NCBI RefSeq assembly: GCF_016907435.1
Contig: NZ_JAFBBZ010000001.1
Location: 2,356,001-2,420,000 of the forward strand
Length of the DNA stretch: 64,000 nt
Origin: Nocardioides salarius
GTDB lineage: Bacteria; Actinomycetota; Actinomycetes; Propionibacteriales; Nocardioidaceae
Direction: 5' to 3'
The notes beneath the pieces were generated by a model. It worked only from the letters and a program-made list of their open reading frames with translations. It was not told where the DNA came from and did no database searches. A program made the translations under genes and the position numbers. The number at the start of each line of letters is the position of its first letter. The first letter of the stretch is position 1. This document shows positions 42,616 through 51,876 of this stretch, in pieces.

Positions 42616-42645
42616 CCTCAGCCCACCTCGCCTCAGCCCACCTCG
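42616..42645. repeat. 15-bp tandem repeat containing a stop codon
   Basis: CCTCAGCCCACCTCG occurs twice in tandem (42616-42630, 42631-42645). The second copy contains the stop of the 42633 gene; the first contains an identical in-frame stop beyond it. Confidence 0.85.
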
Positions 42646-43295
42646 GCGCTCGCCGCGATGCGCTCGATCAGCGTCTCCATCGCGTCGCGGTCGGCCCCGC
42701 GCCCGATCATGCCCAGGTAGTACTGCGCCGTCTCGCCGCTGCCCGGCGTCGTCAGCCACCGCTCCAACGAGTGCCGCCGGTAGCCCTCCGAGACGTAGCT
42801 GACCTCCAGGCCGTCGTAGGTCTCCTCCACCACCTCGAGGCTCTGCACCTCCGAGGCCGTGGCCAGCGCCGAGCGCCGCGCCACCCGCGCCGCCGGCACG
42901 CTCTGGAAGAGGTTCGCCACCTGGCGCACCCGCAGGAAGTAGAGGTTCTCCGCCGCGTCCGGCCCAGGCGGCGGGTACCAGCGCCACTCGCCCCCCGCCG
43001 AGTCGCTGCGCACCCAGTCGCGCGGCACCGCCAGCGACACCGTGAACGGCGGCGTGCCCAGCACCACCCGCCGCAGCGCTACGTCACCGGCCAGGGGCGG
43101 CTCGTCGCGGTCCTCGCGCACCAGCACCGGCCGGTCCGTCGGGTACGCCGGGTCGACGGCCACCAGCGGCCGCACCTCGCCCAGCGGGGCCGGCGGCTCG
43201 TGGTCGGCGCGCGCGACGGCGTACCCCGCCGCCCCGCCCCCCAGGGCGAGCAGCACCACCAGGGCGGTGGCCGACCCGAGTCCGCGCGCGCTCAC
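42633..43295 (-). CDS. Membrane-anchored hypothetical protein
   Basis: The protein has 220 aa. N-terminal signal anchor (ATALVVLLALGGGAAGYAVA), then a soluble outside domain. Features FTVSLAVPRDWVRSD...GGEWRWYPP and YDGLEVSYVSEGYRRHSLERWL recall the extracytoplasmic domain of the kinase at 32152. That domain similarity (VPADWERS, VERVV) suggests a shared fold for lipid or protein binding at the cell surface. No enzyme motif. Function unknown. Confidence 0.65.
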   Translation of the reverse strand: MSARGLGSATALVVLLALGGGAAGYAVARADHEPPAPLGEVRPLVAVDPAYPTDRPVLVREDRDEPPLAGDVALRRVVLGTPPFTVSLAVPRDWVRSDSAGGEWRWYPPPGPDAAENLYFLRVRQVANLFQSVPAARVARRSALATASEVQSLEVVEETYDGLEVSYVSEGYRRHSLERWLTTPGSGETAQYYLGMIGRGADRDAMETLIERIAASAEVG

Positions 43296-43359
43296 GTGGC
43301 CACGGTAGACCCTCGACGCCGCTTCGTCGGTGCGGCCGCCCCGGCCCTACCGTTGCGCC

Positions 43360-44889
43360 ATGAGCAGCCTGATCATCCGCCACGCGCGCCTGGTCCCGGT
43401 GCACGCGGGCGACGAGGTGCCCCACGAGCCGGTCGACGTGCAGGTCACCGACGGCGTCGTCACGGCCGTGGGCGAGAGCCTCGAACGACCCCCCGGCGCA
43501 CCCGAGGTGCGGGCCGACGGGCGGTGGGTGATCCCCGGCCTGTGGGACCAGCACGTGCACCTGGCGCAGTGGACCCTCTCCTCGGGCCGCCTCGACCTCG
43601 CCGGCGCCCGCAGCCCCGAGGCCGCGCTCGCGATGGTCGCCGAGCGGGTCGCGGACTACCCCGACCTCCCCGTCATCGGCTGGGGCCACCGCTCCGCCGG
43701 CTGGGACCGCGACGTCACCGTCAGCGAGCTCGACGCCGTCTCCGGCGAGACCCCCGTCGTGCTGATCTCCGGCGACGGCCACCACGCCTGGCTCAACACC
43801 GTCGCGCTGCTCTTCCTGGCCATGCCGGTGCGCGACTCCGTGGTCCGCGAGGCCGAGTGGTTCGCCGCCTACCCCCGCCTGGCCAGCCTCGTCGGCAACG
43901 ACGGCACCTCCCCCGAGGCCTACCGCCGCACCCTCGACCACGCCGCCTCCATGGGCGTGGCCGGCCTCGTCGACTTCGAGTTCAGCGGCGGCGCCGCCGA
44001 GTGGGCCGAGCGCTGGGTCGAGGGCTGCGACGTGCTGCGCGTGCGGATGGCGACCTACGCCGAGGGCCTCGAGCCGGTGCTCGCCCACGGCCTGCGCAGC
44101 GGCGACCCGCTGCGCCTCGACCTGCTCGGCGCCGGCCCGGTCGACCCGCGCCTGACCATGGGCCCGCTCAAGATCATCAGCGACGGCTCGCTCAACACCC
44201 GCACCGCCTGGTGCTGCGAGCCGTACGGCGACGCCCACCGCCTCGAGTACCCCTCCGGCCAGCCCAACCTGTCCGGGGCCGAGCTGCGCGACCTGCTGCG
44301 CACCGCCCACACCGCCGGCCTCGAGGTCGCCACGCACGCCATCGGCGACGCCGCGGTCGCCGAGGCGCTGGCGTCGTACGCCGAGACCGGGGCGCGCGGC
44401 TCGATCGAGCACGCCCAGATGGTCAACCGCGCCGACGTGCGCGAGATGGCGCGCCTAGGCATCCGCGCCAGCGTGCAGCCGGCTCACCTGCTCGACGACC
44501 GCGACCTGACCGAGCGGATCTGGGGCGAGCGCTCCGAGCGCTGCTTCGCCTTCCGCTGGATGCTCGAGGACGGGGTGCGGTTGGCGATGGGCTCCGACGC
44601 CCCGGTCTCCCCGCTCGACCCGTGGCTGGCGATGGCCGCCGCGGTGCACCGCAGCGGCGACGAGCGCGAGGCCTGGCACGGCGAGCACGCCCTGACCCCG
44701 CAGGAGGTGCTCTCGGCCTCCGTCGACGCCCAGCCCACCGTCGGCGCGGGCAGCCGCGGCGACCTGGTGCTCCTCGACGCCGACCCGCTGCCGCACGGCT
44801 CCGCCGAGGAGCAGGCCCGTCAGCTGCGTGACATGCAGGTGGCCGGGACCTGGGTGGCCGGCCGAGAGGTGTTCACCACCTTCGGCTGA
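43360..44889 (+). CDS. Amidohydrolase (YtcJ-like)
   Basis: The protein has 509 aa from ATG 43360. Metal-dependent amidohydrolase superfamily: N-terminal PGLWDQHVHLAQWTL (HxH), VISGDGHHAWLNT, MGPLKIISDGSLNTRT, ATHAIGDAAV (His), GSIEHAQMV (His), MGSDAPVSPLDPW (Asp) and the C-terminal beta domain DLVLLDADPL. YtcJ-type proteins hydrolyse N-substituted formamides or similar. Cytoplasmic. Only 15 bp separate it from the convergent lipase gene. Confidence 0.88.
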   Translation: MSSLIIRHARLVPVHAGDEVPHEPVDVQVTDGVVTAVGESLERPPGAPEVRADGRWVIPGLWDQHVHLAQWTLSSGRLDLAGARSPEAALAMVAERVADYPDLPVIGWGHRSAGWDRDVTVSELDAVSGETPVVLISGDGHHAWLNTVALLFLAMPVRDSVVREAEWFAAYPRLASLVGNDGTSPEAYRRTLDHAASMGVAGLVDFEFSGGAAEWAERWVEGCDVLRVRMATYAEGLEPVLAHGLRSGDPLRLDLLGAGPVDPRLTMGPLKIISDGSLNTRTAWCCEPYGDAHRLEYPSGQPNLSGAELRDLLRTAHTAGLEVATHAIGDAAVAEALASYAETGARGSIEHAQMVNRADVREMARLGIRASVQPAHLLDDRDLTERIWGERSERCFAFRWMLEDGVRLAMGSDAPVSPLDPWLAMAAAVHRSGDEREAWHGEHALTPQEVLSASVDAQPTVGAGSRGDLVLLDADPLPHGSAEEQARQLRDMQVAGTWVAGREVFTTFG

Positions 44890-44904
44890 CGGACCGGGCG
44901 GGGG

Positions 44905-45882
44905 TCAGGCGTTCGGGACGGGCTGCGCCAGCAGGCGCAGCAGCTCGTCGGCGACCGCCTCCTGGCCCGCGGCGAAGGGGTGGAAGGCCAGGGCCCGCTC
45001 CGGATCGTTGACCTGGCCGTTGACCCACGGCTCGTCGGCGCAGATGTCGTGGCCGCGGCTCAGCGCGAAGGTGTCGACGTACTCGACCTCGGCGGCCTCG
45101 GCGGCGTTCTCGAGGGCGTCGGCGAGGCCGCGGTTGACAGTGCGGGCGAAGGGCAGGTCGCCCTCGGCGAGCGGCAGCAGGTCGGGGCAGGAGCCCTCGG
45201 CGGGCACCAGCTGGGGGTAGCCGACCAGCACGACCCGGGCCTGCGGGGCGCGGTCCTGCACGCCGATGAGGGCCGAGGTGACCCGCTCGCTGATCTGGTC
45301 GAGGTCGGCGGTCGCGGTGCCGGTCGCGGCGTCGGTGCAGGGGGTGCCGCCGGCCTCCTGCTCGGCCGCGCCGACGCAGCCGGCGGTGAGCTTGCTGAAG
45401 AGCCCGAGGTCGTTGCCGCCGATGCCCACGGTGACCAGGTCGGTGTCGCCGTGGAGCGCGTCGAACTGCGCCGGGCGGGTCTCGCCGTCGAAGGTCTGCT
45501 GGGCCCCCACCAGCGACACCGTCTGCGCCCCGGCGCAGCTGACGTCGACCAGCTCGGAGCCGAGCTCCTCGGCGACCAGGCTCGGGTAGTTGCCGCTCGA
45601 GCGCAGGCACCCGTCGCCCCGGTCGGTCTCGGGCACGAACGGCGCCGAGGTGTAGGAGTCGCCCAGAGCGACGTACGTCGGGTAGTCGCTGTCGCGGGCG
45701 CCCTCGCGGCTGCTGCCGCCCCGCTCCTCGGCGGCCGAGGGGGTCGGCGAGGGCGACGAGGTCGACGCGGTGGGCTCCGCGTCGTCGCCGCAGGCCGCCA
45801 GCCCGCCCAGGAGCAGGGCGGCGGAGGCGGTCGAGACGGCGGCCCGCAGGGTGCGGGAGCGGCGAGAGGTCATGCGCGCCAC
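44905..45882 (-). CDS. SGNH/GDSL-family lipase, lipoprotein
   Basis: The protein has 325 aa from ATG 45882 (ATG 45873 also fits). Lipobox GGLAAC, a Ser/Thr/Pro linker, then GDSY (block I), a GNY-type block, GIGGNDLG (block III) and FHPFAAGQ (block V). Secreted and lipid-anchored esterase or phospholipase-type enzyme resembling Streptomyces SGNH lipases, with six cysteines for disulfides. Monocistronic. Confidence 0.9.
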   Translation of the reverse strand: MARMTSRRSRTLRAAVSTASAALLLGGLAACGDDAEPTASTSSPSPTPSAAEERGGSSREGARDSDYPTYVALGDSYTSAPFVPETDRGDGCLRSSGNYPSLVAEELGSELVDVSCAGAQTVSLVGAQQTFDGETRPAQFDALHGDTDLVTVGIGGNDLGLFSKLTAGCVGAAEQEAGGTPCTDAATGTATADLDQISERVTSALIGVQDRAPQARVVLVGYPQLVPAEGSCPDLLPLAEGDLPFARTVNRGLADALENAAEAAEVEYVDTFALSRGHDICADEPWVNGQVNDPERALAFHPFAAGQEAVADELLRLLAQPVPNA

Positions 45883-45907
45883 CGTACGGCGAGCACCCCC
45901 ACCCCCC

Positions 45908-47077
45908 TCAACCCAGCGCGATCACCAGGGCCAGCACCGTGGCCGGGTCCTCGAGGTCGTCGCCGAAGAGCTCGCGCAGCTGGCCCATCCGGTAGCGCAC
46001 GGTCTGGGGGTGCACGAAGAGCTCCTCGGCGACCGCGTCGCGCCGGCCCTGGTGCAGCAGCCACGCGCGCAGCGTCTCGGTCAGCTTCTCGGCGGTGGCC
46101 GGGCGCAGGTCGTCCAGCGGGGCCAGCACCGCCGCGCGCAGGTCGGCGCGGGCGTCGGCGTCGGCGGCCAGCACCAGCTCGGGCAGGTGCGCCTCGGTGT
46201 CGGGGCCCAGGCCGAGCGCCTTGGCCCGCCGGGCGCGGTCGAGCGAGGCGCTGGCCTCGAGCCAGGGCCGGGCCGGCCCGGCGACGGCGTCGCGGCCCTC
46301 GAGCGTGCGCAGCAGCGCGCCGCGCGCCCGCCCGTGCGCGTCGGGCACCAGCAGCAGCCCGCCCTCCTCGATGTCGGGGGCCTCGGCCACCGCGATCGTC
46401 GCCCCCGGCAGCGAGACCAGCACGGGCCGCACCTGCGAGTCGGGCATCAGCACCGCCGTCAGCGTCGTCGGCGGCTCCCACTCGGCGCGGGTGGCGGTCT
46501 CGAGCACGGTCTCGGCGGGCGCGCCGGTCAGCAGCTGGCGGGCCAGCCGCTCCAGCAGCCGCTGGCGCACCCGGCCGGTGGTGGCCAGCTCGTCGGCGTG
46601 CCCGGCGACGCTGGCCGCCGACAGCTCGTCGATGTAGGCGAAGACCAGCTCGGCGAAGCCGCCCAGCGTCTCGGCGTCCATGCCGGTGCGCACCGCCGTC
46701 GTCGACATCTCCCGCCACGAGACCCGCGCCCCGATGCGGTACGCCGACAGCAGCGCGTCGGTGGTGCGCCCGCTGCGCGCCTCGCCCCGGCCCAGCTGGT
46801 AGGCGCCCTCCACCGACGGCGCGGTGGGGGTGCGCGGGTCGGCGCCGCGCCGGCCGCCGGCCAGCGACAGGAACCCGCCCAGCGCCAGCTGCACCGCGTT
46901 GCGGATGTTCTCGCCCATCGACCCGGTCAGCGCGTCGTCGTACGACGGCACCTCGGCGATGATGGCCGCGACGACCCGGTCGGCCACCGAGGCCAGGTCG
47001 GCGCGCATCTCGGTGACCGCCTGCGCGGGCAGCTGGAGGCCGTGCCCGGCGATGTGCGCGGGGAGCCGTCGAGCCAT
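45908..47077 (-). CDS. PucR-family transcriptional regulator
   Basis: The protein has 389 aa from ATG 47077, with GGAG inside the palindrome 47079-47095 as ribosome site; GTG 47125 is an alternative. The N-terminal part has helices (MRADLASVADRVVAAIIAEVP) and the C-terminal PucR HTH is LRAWLLHQGRRDAVAEEL followed by HPQTVRYRMGQLREL (about 345-372). Divergent from the reductase/desaturase operon, which it probably controls, perhaps in response to fatty acid. Confidence 0.85.
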   Translation of the reverse strand: MARRLPAHIAGHGLQLPAQAVTEMRADLASVADRVVAAIIAEVPSYDDALTGSMGENIRNAVQLALGGFLSLAGGRRGADPRTPTAPSVEGAYQLGRGEARSGRTTDALLSAYRIGARVSWREMSTTAVRTGMDAETLGGFAELVFAYIDELSAASVAGHADELATTGRVRQRLLERLARQLLTGAPAETVLETATRAEWEPPTTLTAVLMPDSQVRPVLVSLPGATIAVAEAPDIEEGGLLLVPDAHGRARGALLRTLEGRDAVAGPARPWLEASASLDRARRAKALGLGPDTEAHLPELVLAADADARADLRAAVLAPLDDLRPATAEKLTETLRAWLLHQGRRDAVAEELFVHPQTVRYRMGQLRELFGDDLEDPATVLALVIALG

Positions 47078-47078
47078 G

Positions 47079-47095
47079 TTGTTCGCTCCGAACAA
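47079..47095. promoter_or_regulatory. Palindrome in the divergent pucR/reductase region
   Basis: TTGTTCG-CTC-CGAACAA, perfect 7-bp arms. It abuts the pucR start codon and sits about 67 bp before the reductase start, a plausible operator for autoregulation and divergent control. Confidence 0.6.
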
Positions 47096-47161
47096 TAGTG
47101 AGGCAGAAGTCTGCATCGTCTGCACAGGACTTTAGCGGCTCGGTCCAGCAGAGTGGAGCCC

Positions 47162-48322
47162 ATGACCAGCACCGCCTTCCGTGCACCCGCCACCACGGCC
47201 CGTCCGTCGTGGTCGGCCGCCCTGCGCCGGCAGGCCCGGCGCGTGGCGGAGGCCGCCGTCACCCCGCTCGAGGTCGACGACGTCCTCGACGTCTTCCACC
47301 CGCTGCGCCGCGGCGCCCCGCTGCGCGGGCGGATCGTGGCGGTGCGCCCCGAGACCGACGACGCGGCCACGATCGAGATCAAGCCGGGTGCCGACTGGGC
47401 CGGGCACGTGCCGGGGCAGTACCTGCGCATCGGCATCGACGTCGACGGGGTGCGCCACTGGCGCGCCTACTCCCTGACCCACGGCCCGCGCCGCGACGGG
47501 CTGATCTCGATCACCGTCAAGGCCGTGCCCGACGGCAGGGTCAGCGACTTCCTCGTGCACCGCGCGACCGCGGGCACGATGGTCCACCTCGAGCAGGCGG
47601 CCGGCGAGTTCGTGCTGCCCGAGACCGTGGTCGGCCAGCCCACCAAGCTGCTCTTCGTCACCGCCGGCTCCGGCATCACCCCGGTCATCGGGATGCTGCG
47701 CAACCTCTTCCCGGCCACCGACACCGGCGTGCTGCGCCTGCGTCGCAGCGACGACCTCGACATCGTGGTCGTCCACGTCGCGCCGACCGAGCCCAGCTCG
47801 ATCTTCCGCGACGACCTGGTCGCCCTCGACGAGGCCGGCGCGATCCGCCTGGTCGCCCGCTACGACGACACCCACGGGGTGCTCGACGTCGCCGACCTCG
47901 ACGAGCTCGTGCCCGACCTCGCCGAGCGCCGCACCTTCGCGTGCGGCCCGTCGGGGCTGCTCGACGCCCTCGAGGAGCACCACCGCACCGCCGGTGTCGA
48001 CCTCTTCGTCGAGCAGTTCCGCACCGCCCGCGTCGCGCCCGGCGAGGGTGGCGCGGTCACCTTCGAGCAGGGCGGCACGGTCGTCGAGGCCGACGGCGCC
48101 ACCCCCATCCTCGACGCGGCCGAGGAGGCCGGCGTCCTGATGCCCAGCGGTTGCCGGATGGGCATCTGCATGGGCTGCGTGCTGCCGCTGAAGGAGGGCT
48201 CGGTGCGCGACCTGCGCAACGGCGAGGTCACCACCGCCGTGCCCGGCGAGACCGACCCGCGAGGCGTCCTCGTCCAGACCTGCGTGAGCGCCGCCGCCGG
48301 CGCCTGCGCCATCGACCACTGA
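47162..48322 (+). CDS. Ferredoxin reductase-type electron donor with [2Fe-2S] domain
   Basis: The protein has 386 aa from ATG 47162. FAD-binding region RAYSLTHGPRRDGLISITVK, NAD-binding LFVTAGSGITPVIGMLRNL, and C-terminal plant-type [2Fe-2S] cluster: CRMGICMGC with a distant C (TCVSAAAGAC). FNR-like order FAD-NAD-Fe2S. Placed directly before a desaturase gene, as with the mycobacterial Rv3230c reductase that serves DesA3 (Rv3229c). It would supply electrons to the desaturase, acting at the membrane. Confidence 0.92.
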   Translation: MTSTAFRAPATTARPSWSAALRRQARRVAEAAVTPLEVDDVLDVFHPLRRGAPLRGRIVAVRPETDDAATIEIKPGADWAGHVPGQYLRIGIDVDGVRHWRAYSLTHGPRRDGLISITVKAVPDGRVSDFLVHRATAGTMVHLEQAAGEFVLPETVVGQPTKLLFVTAGSGITPVIGMLRNLFPATDTGVLRLRRSDDLDIVVVHVAPTEPSSIFRDDLVALDEAGAIRLVARYDDTHGVLDVADLDELVPDLAERRTFACGPSGLLDALEEHHRTAGVDLFVEQFRTARVAPGEGGAVTFEQGGTVVEADGATPILDAAEEAGVLMPSGCRMGICMGCVLPLKEGSVRDLRNGEVTTAVPGETDPRGVLVQTCVSAAAGACAIDH

Positions 48323-48365
48323 CCCCGATCGACCACCGACCCCCGATCGACTCGAGGAGATCCCC

Positions 48366-49601
48366 ATGACTGCCATCACCCGCAAGCCCGAGAACCCCAT
48401 CGCCCACCTCAGCGACGCCGACATCGAGGAGATCGGGGCACGCCTCGACGCGATCCGCCAGGAGGTCGTCGACACCCGCGGCGCCGACGACGCGGCGTAC
48501 ATCCGCAAGGTCATCGACGTGCAGCGCAAGCTCGAGCTGGGCTCGCGCGCGGTGCTGCTGGCCAGCGTCTTCCCGCCGGCCTGGGTGCTGGGCACCCTCG
48601 GACTGAGCGTGGCCAAGATCCTCGACAACATGGAGATCGGCCACAACATCATGCACGGCCAGTGGGACTGGATGCGCGACCCGAAGATCCACTCGAGCAC
48701 CTGGGAGTGGGACAACGCCACCCCGAGCGAGGCGTGGAAGCACAGCCACAACGAGGTGCACCACACGTACACGAACATCGTGGGCAAGGACAACGACCTC
48801 GGCTACGGCATCATGCGCGTCGACGAGGACCAGCGCTGGGTGCCGATGTACCTCGCCCAGCCGCTGTGGAACTTCATCAACGCCTGCTTCTTCGAGTACG
48901 GCATCGCCGCCTACGACCTCGAGCTCGGCAAGAACCTGCGCACCCCCAAGCACAAGCGCTCCGAGGTCTTCAAGGCCAACGTCAAGGGCACCCTGGGCAA
49001 GATCCGCAAGCAGGCGACCAAGGACTACGTCGTGCACCCGGCGCTGTCGATCCCGACCGGCTCCTTCCTGCCGACCCTGGCCGCCAACGCCACCGCCAAC
49101 CTGGTGCGCAACCTGTGGACGCACTCGGTGATCATGTGCGGCCACTTCCCCGAGGGCGTGGAGACCTTCGAGAAGAAGGAGATCCCGGTCAAGGAGACCC
49201 GGGGCCAGTGGTACGTGCGCCAGATGCTCGGCTCGGCCAACATCTCCGGCTCCAAGGCGATGCACCTGATGACCGGCAACCTCTCGCACCAGATCGAGCA
49301 CCACCTCTTCCCCGACCTGCCCTCCAACCGGTACGCCGAGGTCGCGGTGAAGGTGAAGGCGCTCTTCGACGAGTACGGCCTGAACTACCACGAGGCCTCG
49401 CTGCCGGCGCAGGTCTACTCGGCCTGGCACAAGGTCGTGCGGCTCTCGCTGCCCAACGGCTGGATGGCCACCACCAACGCCAAGAACCTGCCCAGCCAGC
49501 TCAAGCTGCTCTACGGCATGACCACCAAGGGTCCCAAGGTGCGCCGCGCCGCGCAGGCCCGGCTGCAGCAGCAGGCGCGCAAGCTCGCCACCGCCGCCTG
49601 A
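48366..49601 (+). CDS. Membrane fatty acid/acyl-CoA desaturase (DesA3-like)
   Basis: The protein has 411 aa after CGAGGAGA. Three histidine boxes: HNIMH (93-97), HSHNEVHH (126-133) and HQIEHH (308-313), the last of the front-end/DesA3 type. Hydrophobic helices about 63-82 and 225-250. Di-iron, introduces a double bond, stearoyl-CoA delta-9 by analogy. Uses the reductase encoded 43 bp upstream. Tail-to-tail with the acetyltransferase gene with no intervening base. Confidence 0.92.
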   Translation: MTAITRKPENPIAHLSDADIEEIGARLDAIRQEVVDTRGADDAAYIRKVIDVQRKLELGSRAVLLASVFPPAWVLGTLGLSVAKILDNMEIGHNIMHGQWDWMRDPKIHSSTWEWDNATPSEAWKHSHNEVHHTYTNIVGKDNDLGYGIMRVDEDQRWVPMYLAQPLWNFINACFFEYGIAAYDLELGKNLRTPKHKRSEVFKANVKGTLGKIRKQATKDYVVHPALSIPTGSFLPTLAANATANLVRNLWTHSVIMCGHFPEGVETFEKKEIPVKETRGQWYVRQMLGSANISGSKAMHLMTGNLSHQIEHHLFPDLPSNRYAEVAVKVKALFDEYGLNYHEASLPAQVYSAWHKVVRLSLPNGWMATTNAKNLPSQLKLLYGMTTKGPKVRRAAQARLQQQARKLATAA

Positions 49602-50495
49602 TCAGGCGCGCCCGACCGGCTTGCGCAGCCGGTAGGTGCCCTGGCGGACCTCGTAGCCCAGGGCGGCGTTGACGGCGCGGATGCCGCGGTTGTGCTCCTC
49701 GTTCTGGGTCGACGCCACCTTGGCGCCGGCCGTGGCGGCACGGCGGTGCAGCTGCATCTTCACCGTCAGTGCCAGCCCGTGGCCGCGGTGCGCCGGGTCG
49801 ACGCCGGTGTAGGCCACGAAGAGCTCGGTGCCGACCACGACGCCGTGGGTGATCGCGGCGGGGCGTCCCTCGACGCGGGCCAGCACGCCCACCGGGCGGG
49901 CGCCCCGGCTCGAGGAGCGCAGCGACCCGGCGGTGACGTAGCGACCGCCGTGCACCGCCTCGGGGTTGGTCTGGCTGGCGCGCAGCATCGCGTCGAGGGC
50001 GGGCTGGTCACGCACCCGCAGGTCGTCGCAGGCCACCAGCTCGACGCCGGCCGGCAGCAGCGGCTCGGGCAGGTCGACCAGCGCCAGCGCCGACTCGATC
50101 GAGAGCTCCTCCACCTCGTAGCCCCAGTGCCGTGCCACCGCGAGGCTGCGCGGCTCGTCGTCGAAGACCCTCGTGGTCAGCAGCGTGGTGCCCGTGGGGG
50201 TGCGTGCGGCGAGTGCCCGGTGCAGCGCCGAGCCGACGCCGCACCCCTCGGCCTCGGCGCTCACCGTGATCCACTCGACCGCCCAGCCCGGCGGCAGGTG
50301 CGCGGCACGCGTGACCCAGCCGTAGCCGATCGTGGTGCCGTCGCCGCGCACCGCGCGCAGCGCCACCAGCCCGGGCCAGGTCTCGGGCACCATCAGCTGC
50401 CAGCCGGCGTCGGTCTCGCTCAGGTGCCGGTTGCGCCGCACGCCCAGCGCGACCAGCGCGTCGTACTGCTCGGAGGTGGCCTGCTCGACCCGCAT
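49602..50495 (-). CDS. GNAT acetyltransferase with two GNAT domains
   Basis: The protein has 297 aa. The first domain (about 1-135) has WAVEWITVSAEAEGCGVGSALH (acetyl-CoA loop). The second (about 150-297) has TGVDPAHRGHGLALTVKMQL (HRGHGLA loop) and NEEHNRGIRAVNAALGYE. This tandem layout recalls mycothiol synthase MshD, but the length and motifs differ, so a generic GNAT call is safer. Fifteen bp downstream of an MFS gene, so probably co-transcribed, perhaps drug modification plus efflux. Confidence 0.8.
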   Translation of the reverse strand: MRVEQATSEQYDALVALGVRRNRHLSETDAGWQLMVPETWPGLVALRAVRGDGTTIGYGWVTRAAHLPPGWAVEWITVSAEAEGCGVGSALHRALAARTPTGTTLLTTRVFDDEPRSLAVARHWGYEVEELSIESALALVDLPEPLLPAGVELVACDDLRVRDQPALDAMLRASQTNPEAVHGGRYVTAGSLRSSSRGARPVGVLARVEGRPAAITHGVVVGTELFVAYTGVDPAHRGHGLALTVKMQLHRRAATAGAKVASTQNEEHNRGIRAVNAALGYEVRQGTYRLRKPVGRA

Positions 50496-50510
50496 CCTCC
50501 GAGCATGGCA

Positions 50511-51755
50511 CTACGCGGGGGTGCTGGCGAGAGCCTCGTCGCGGCCGCTGCCGGCCTCGGTCGCGGCGCGCAGGCGGCGCTGCTGGGTGGCCATCAGGAG
50601 CGTGGCCAGCAGTGTCGTGGTGACGGTGACCGAGAAGGCGGCCGTCGAGCCGTGCGCGTCGGCGAGCCGGCCCGCGACCGAGGAGCCCAGGGCGTAGCCG
50701 ATGCCGGTGGCGCTGGCCAGGGTGGTCATCGCCGCGCCCACGCGCGGTCGCGGCACCACGCGCTCGGCGAGCGAGAAGACCGCGATCATGTAGGGCGCGA
50801 CCGCGCAGCCCAGCACCAGCACCACCGCGGTGGCGCCCAGCAGGCCCTCGACCAGCAGCAGCGGCCAGCTCAGCGCGGCCAGGGCCAGCGCGGCGACCAG
50901 GGCGCGGCGCTCGTGGCCGATCCGCTCGGGCAGGTACGCCGTCGCGATGCCGGCCACCGCGCTGCCGACGCCCAGCGTGGCGTGCACCAGGCCGGCGACC
51001 CCCGGCTGCCCGGCCTCGGTGGCCAGCACCGTGGCGCCGGTCTGGGTGGCGCCGAAGAGCACCCCGACGAGCAGCTGCGCGGCGGCGAGCACGACGAACA
51101 CGACGCTGACCAGGCGCCCGGGGTGGACGGTCGCGTCGGGGCGGGGGACCAGCCGGGCGGAGGGGTCGAGGGCGAAGGCGCTGCCGAAGACGGCCAGCAG
51201 CACCGCGGCCGTGACCAGACCACCGCTGGGGGAGACGAGCACCGCGGCGAGGCCGATCAGGGCGGGGCCGAGCGCGAAGGAGGCCTCGTCGGCCGCGCCC
51301 TCGTAGGAGAACGCGGCGTCGACCAGGCGGCGCTGCTGCGGGCCGGTGCCGCTGGTCAGCGGCCGCCAGCGCACCCGCGCCAGCGGTCCGACCTGGGGCA
51401 TCGCGAGGCCGGTGGCCGCGGCGACCGCGACGACGGTCGCGTCACCGGCGTCGCCGCCGACTGTCGCCACGAGGAGCAGCAGGCCGGTCGCGCCGAGCAG
51501 CGACTGCACGAGCACGACCGGGCGCTGGCCGATCCGGTCGGCCAGCGAGCCGGCGGCCGGGGCGCCCAGGGCGTTGGCCACGGCCAGTGCGCCGGCCGAG
51601 AGGCCGCCGAGGCCGTAGCTGCCCGACGCCGTCGAGACGAGCAGGAGGGTGCCGAGCTGGCTCATCGCCAGCGGCAGGCGGCCCAGGAACGCCACCAGGA
51701 CGTAGGTGGGGCCGGCGAGGGCGATCAGTCGCCGGTAGGAGGACAGGGGGCTCAC
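50511..51755 (-). CDS. MFS transporter 1
   Basis: The protein has 414 aa from GTG 51755. Twelve predicted membrane helices with the loop 2-3 signature GSLADRIGQRP (GxLaDrxGrkx) near residue 75 and a central cytoplasmic loop at about 195. Hydrophobicity and size fit a drug/metabolite efflux carrier. Upstream region 51756-51876 holds no recognised operator. Co-directional with the GNAT gene. Confidence 0.85.
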   Translation of the reverse strand: MSPLSSYRRLIALAGPTYVLVAFLGRLPLAMSQLGTLLLVSTASGSYGLGGLSAGALAVANALGAPAAGSLADRIGQRPVVLVQSLLGATGLLLLVATVGGDAGDATVVAVAAATGLAMPQVGPLARVRWRPLTSGTGPQQRRLVDAAFSYEGAADEASFALGPALIGLAAVLVSPSGGLVTAAVLLAVFGSAFALDPSARLVPRPDATVHPGRLVSVVFVVLAAAQLLVGVLFGATQTGATVLATEAGQPGVAGLVHATLGVGSAVAGIATAYLPERIGHERRALVAALALAALSWPLLLVEGLLGATAVVLVLGCAVAPYMIAVFSLAERVVPRPRVGAAMTTLASATGIGYALGSSVAGRLADAHGSTAAFSVTVTTTLLATLLMATQQRRLRAATEAGSGRDEALASTPA

Positions 51756-51876
51756 GGGTGGTGCCTTTCGGGTGCGTCACAGCGACGCGCCGAACCCACC
51801 TCCAAGCGCGCGTTGAACCCTCTGCGTCCCCGATGCTAGTGCGCCGCGGCGAGGGCCCGGGAATCCGTGCCCGCGC

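Noticed and set aside
42771..44831. 686-codon plus-strand frame over the amidohydrolase region
   Set aside because: Arg/Pro-rich shadow of the 43360 gene; no domain.
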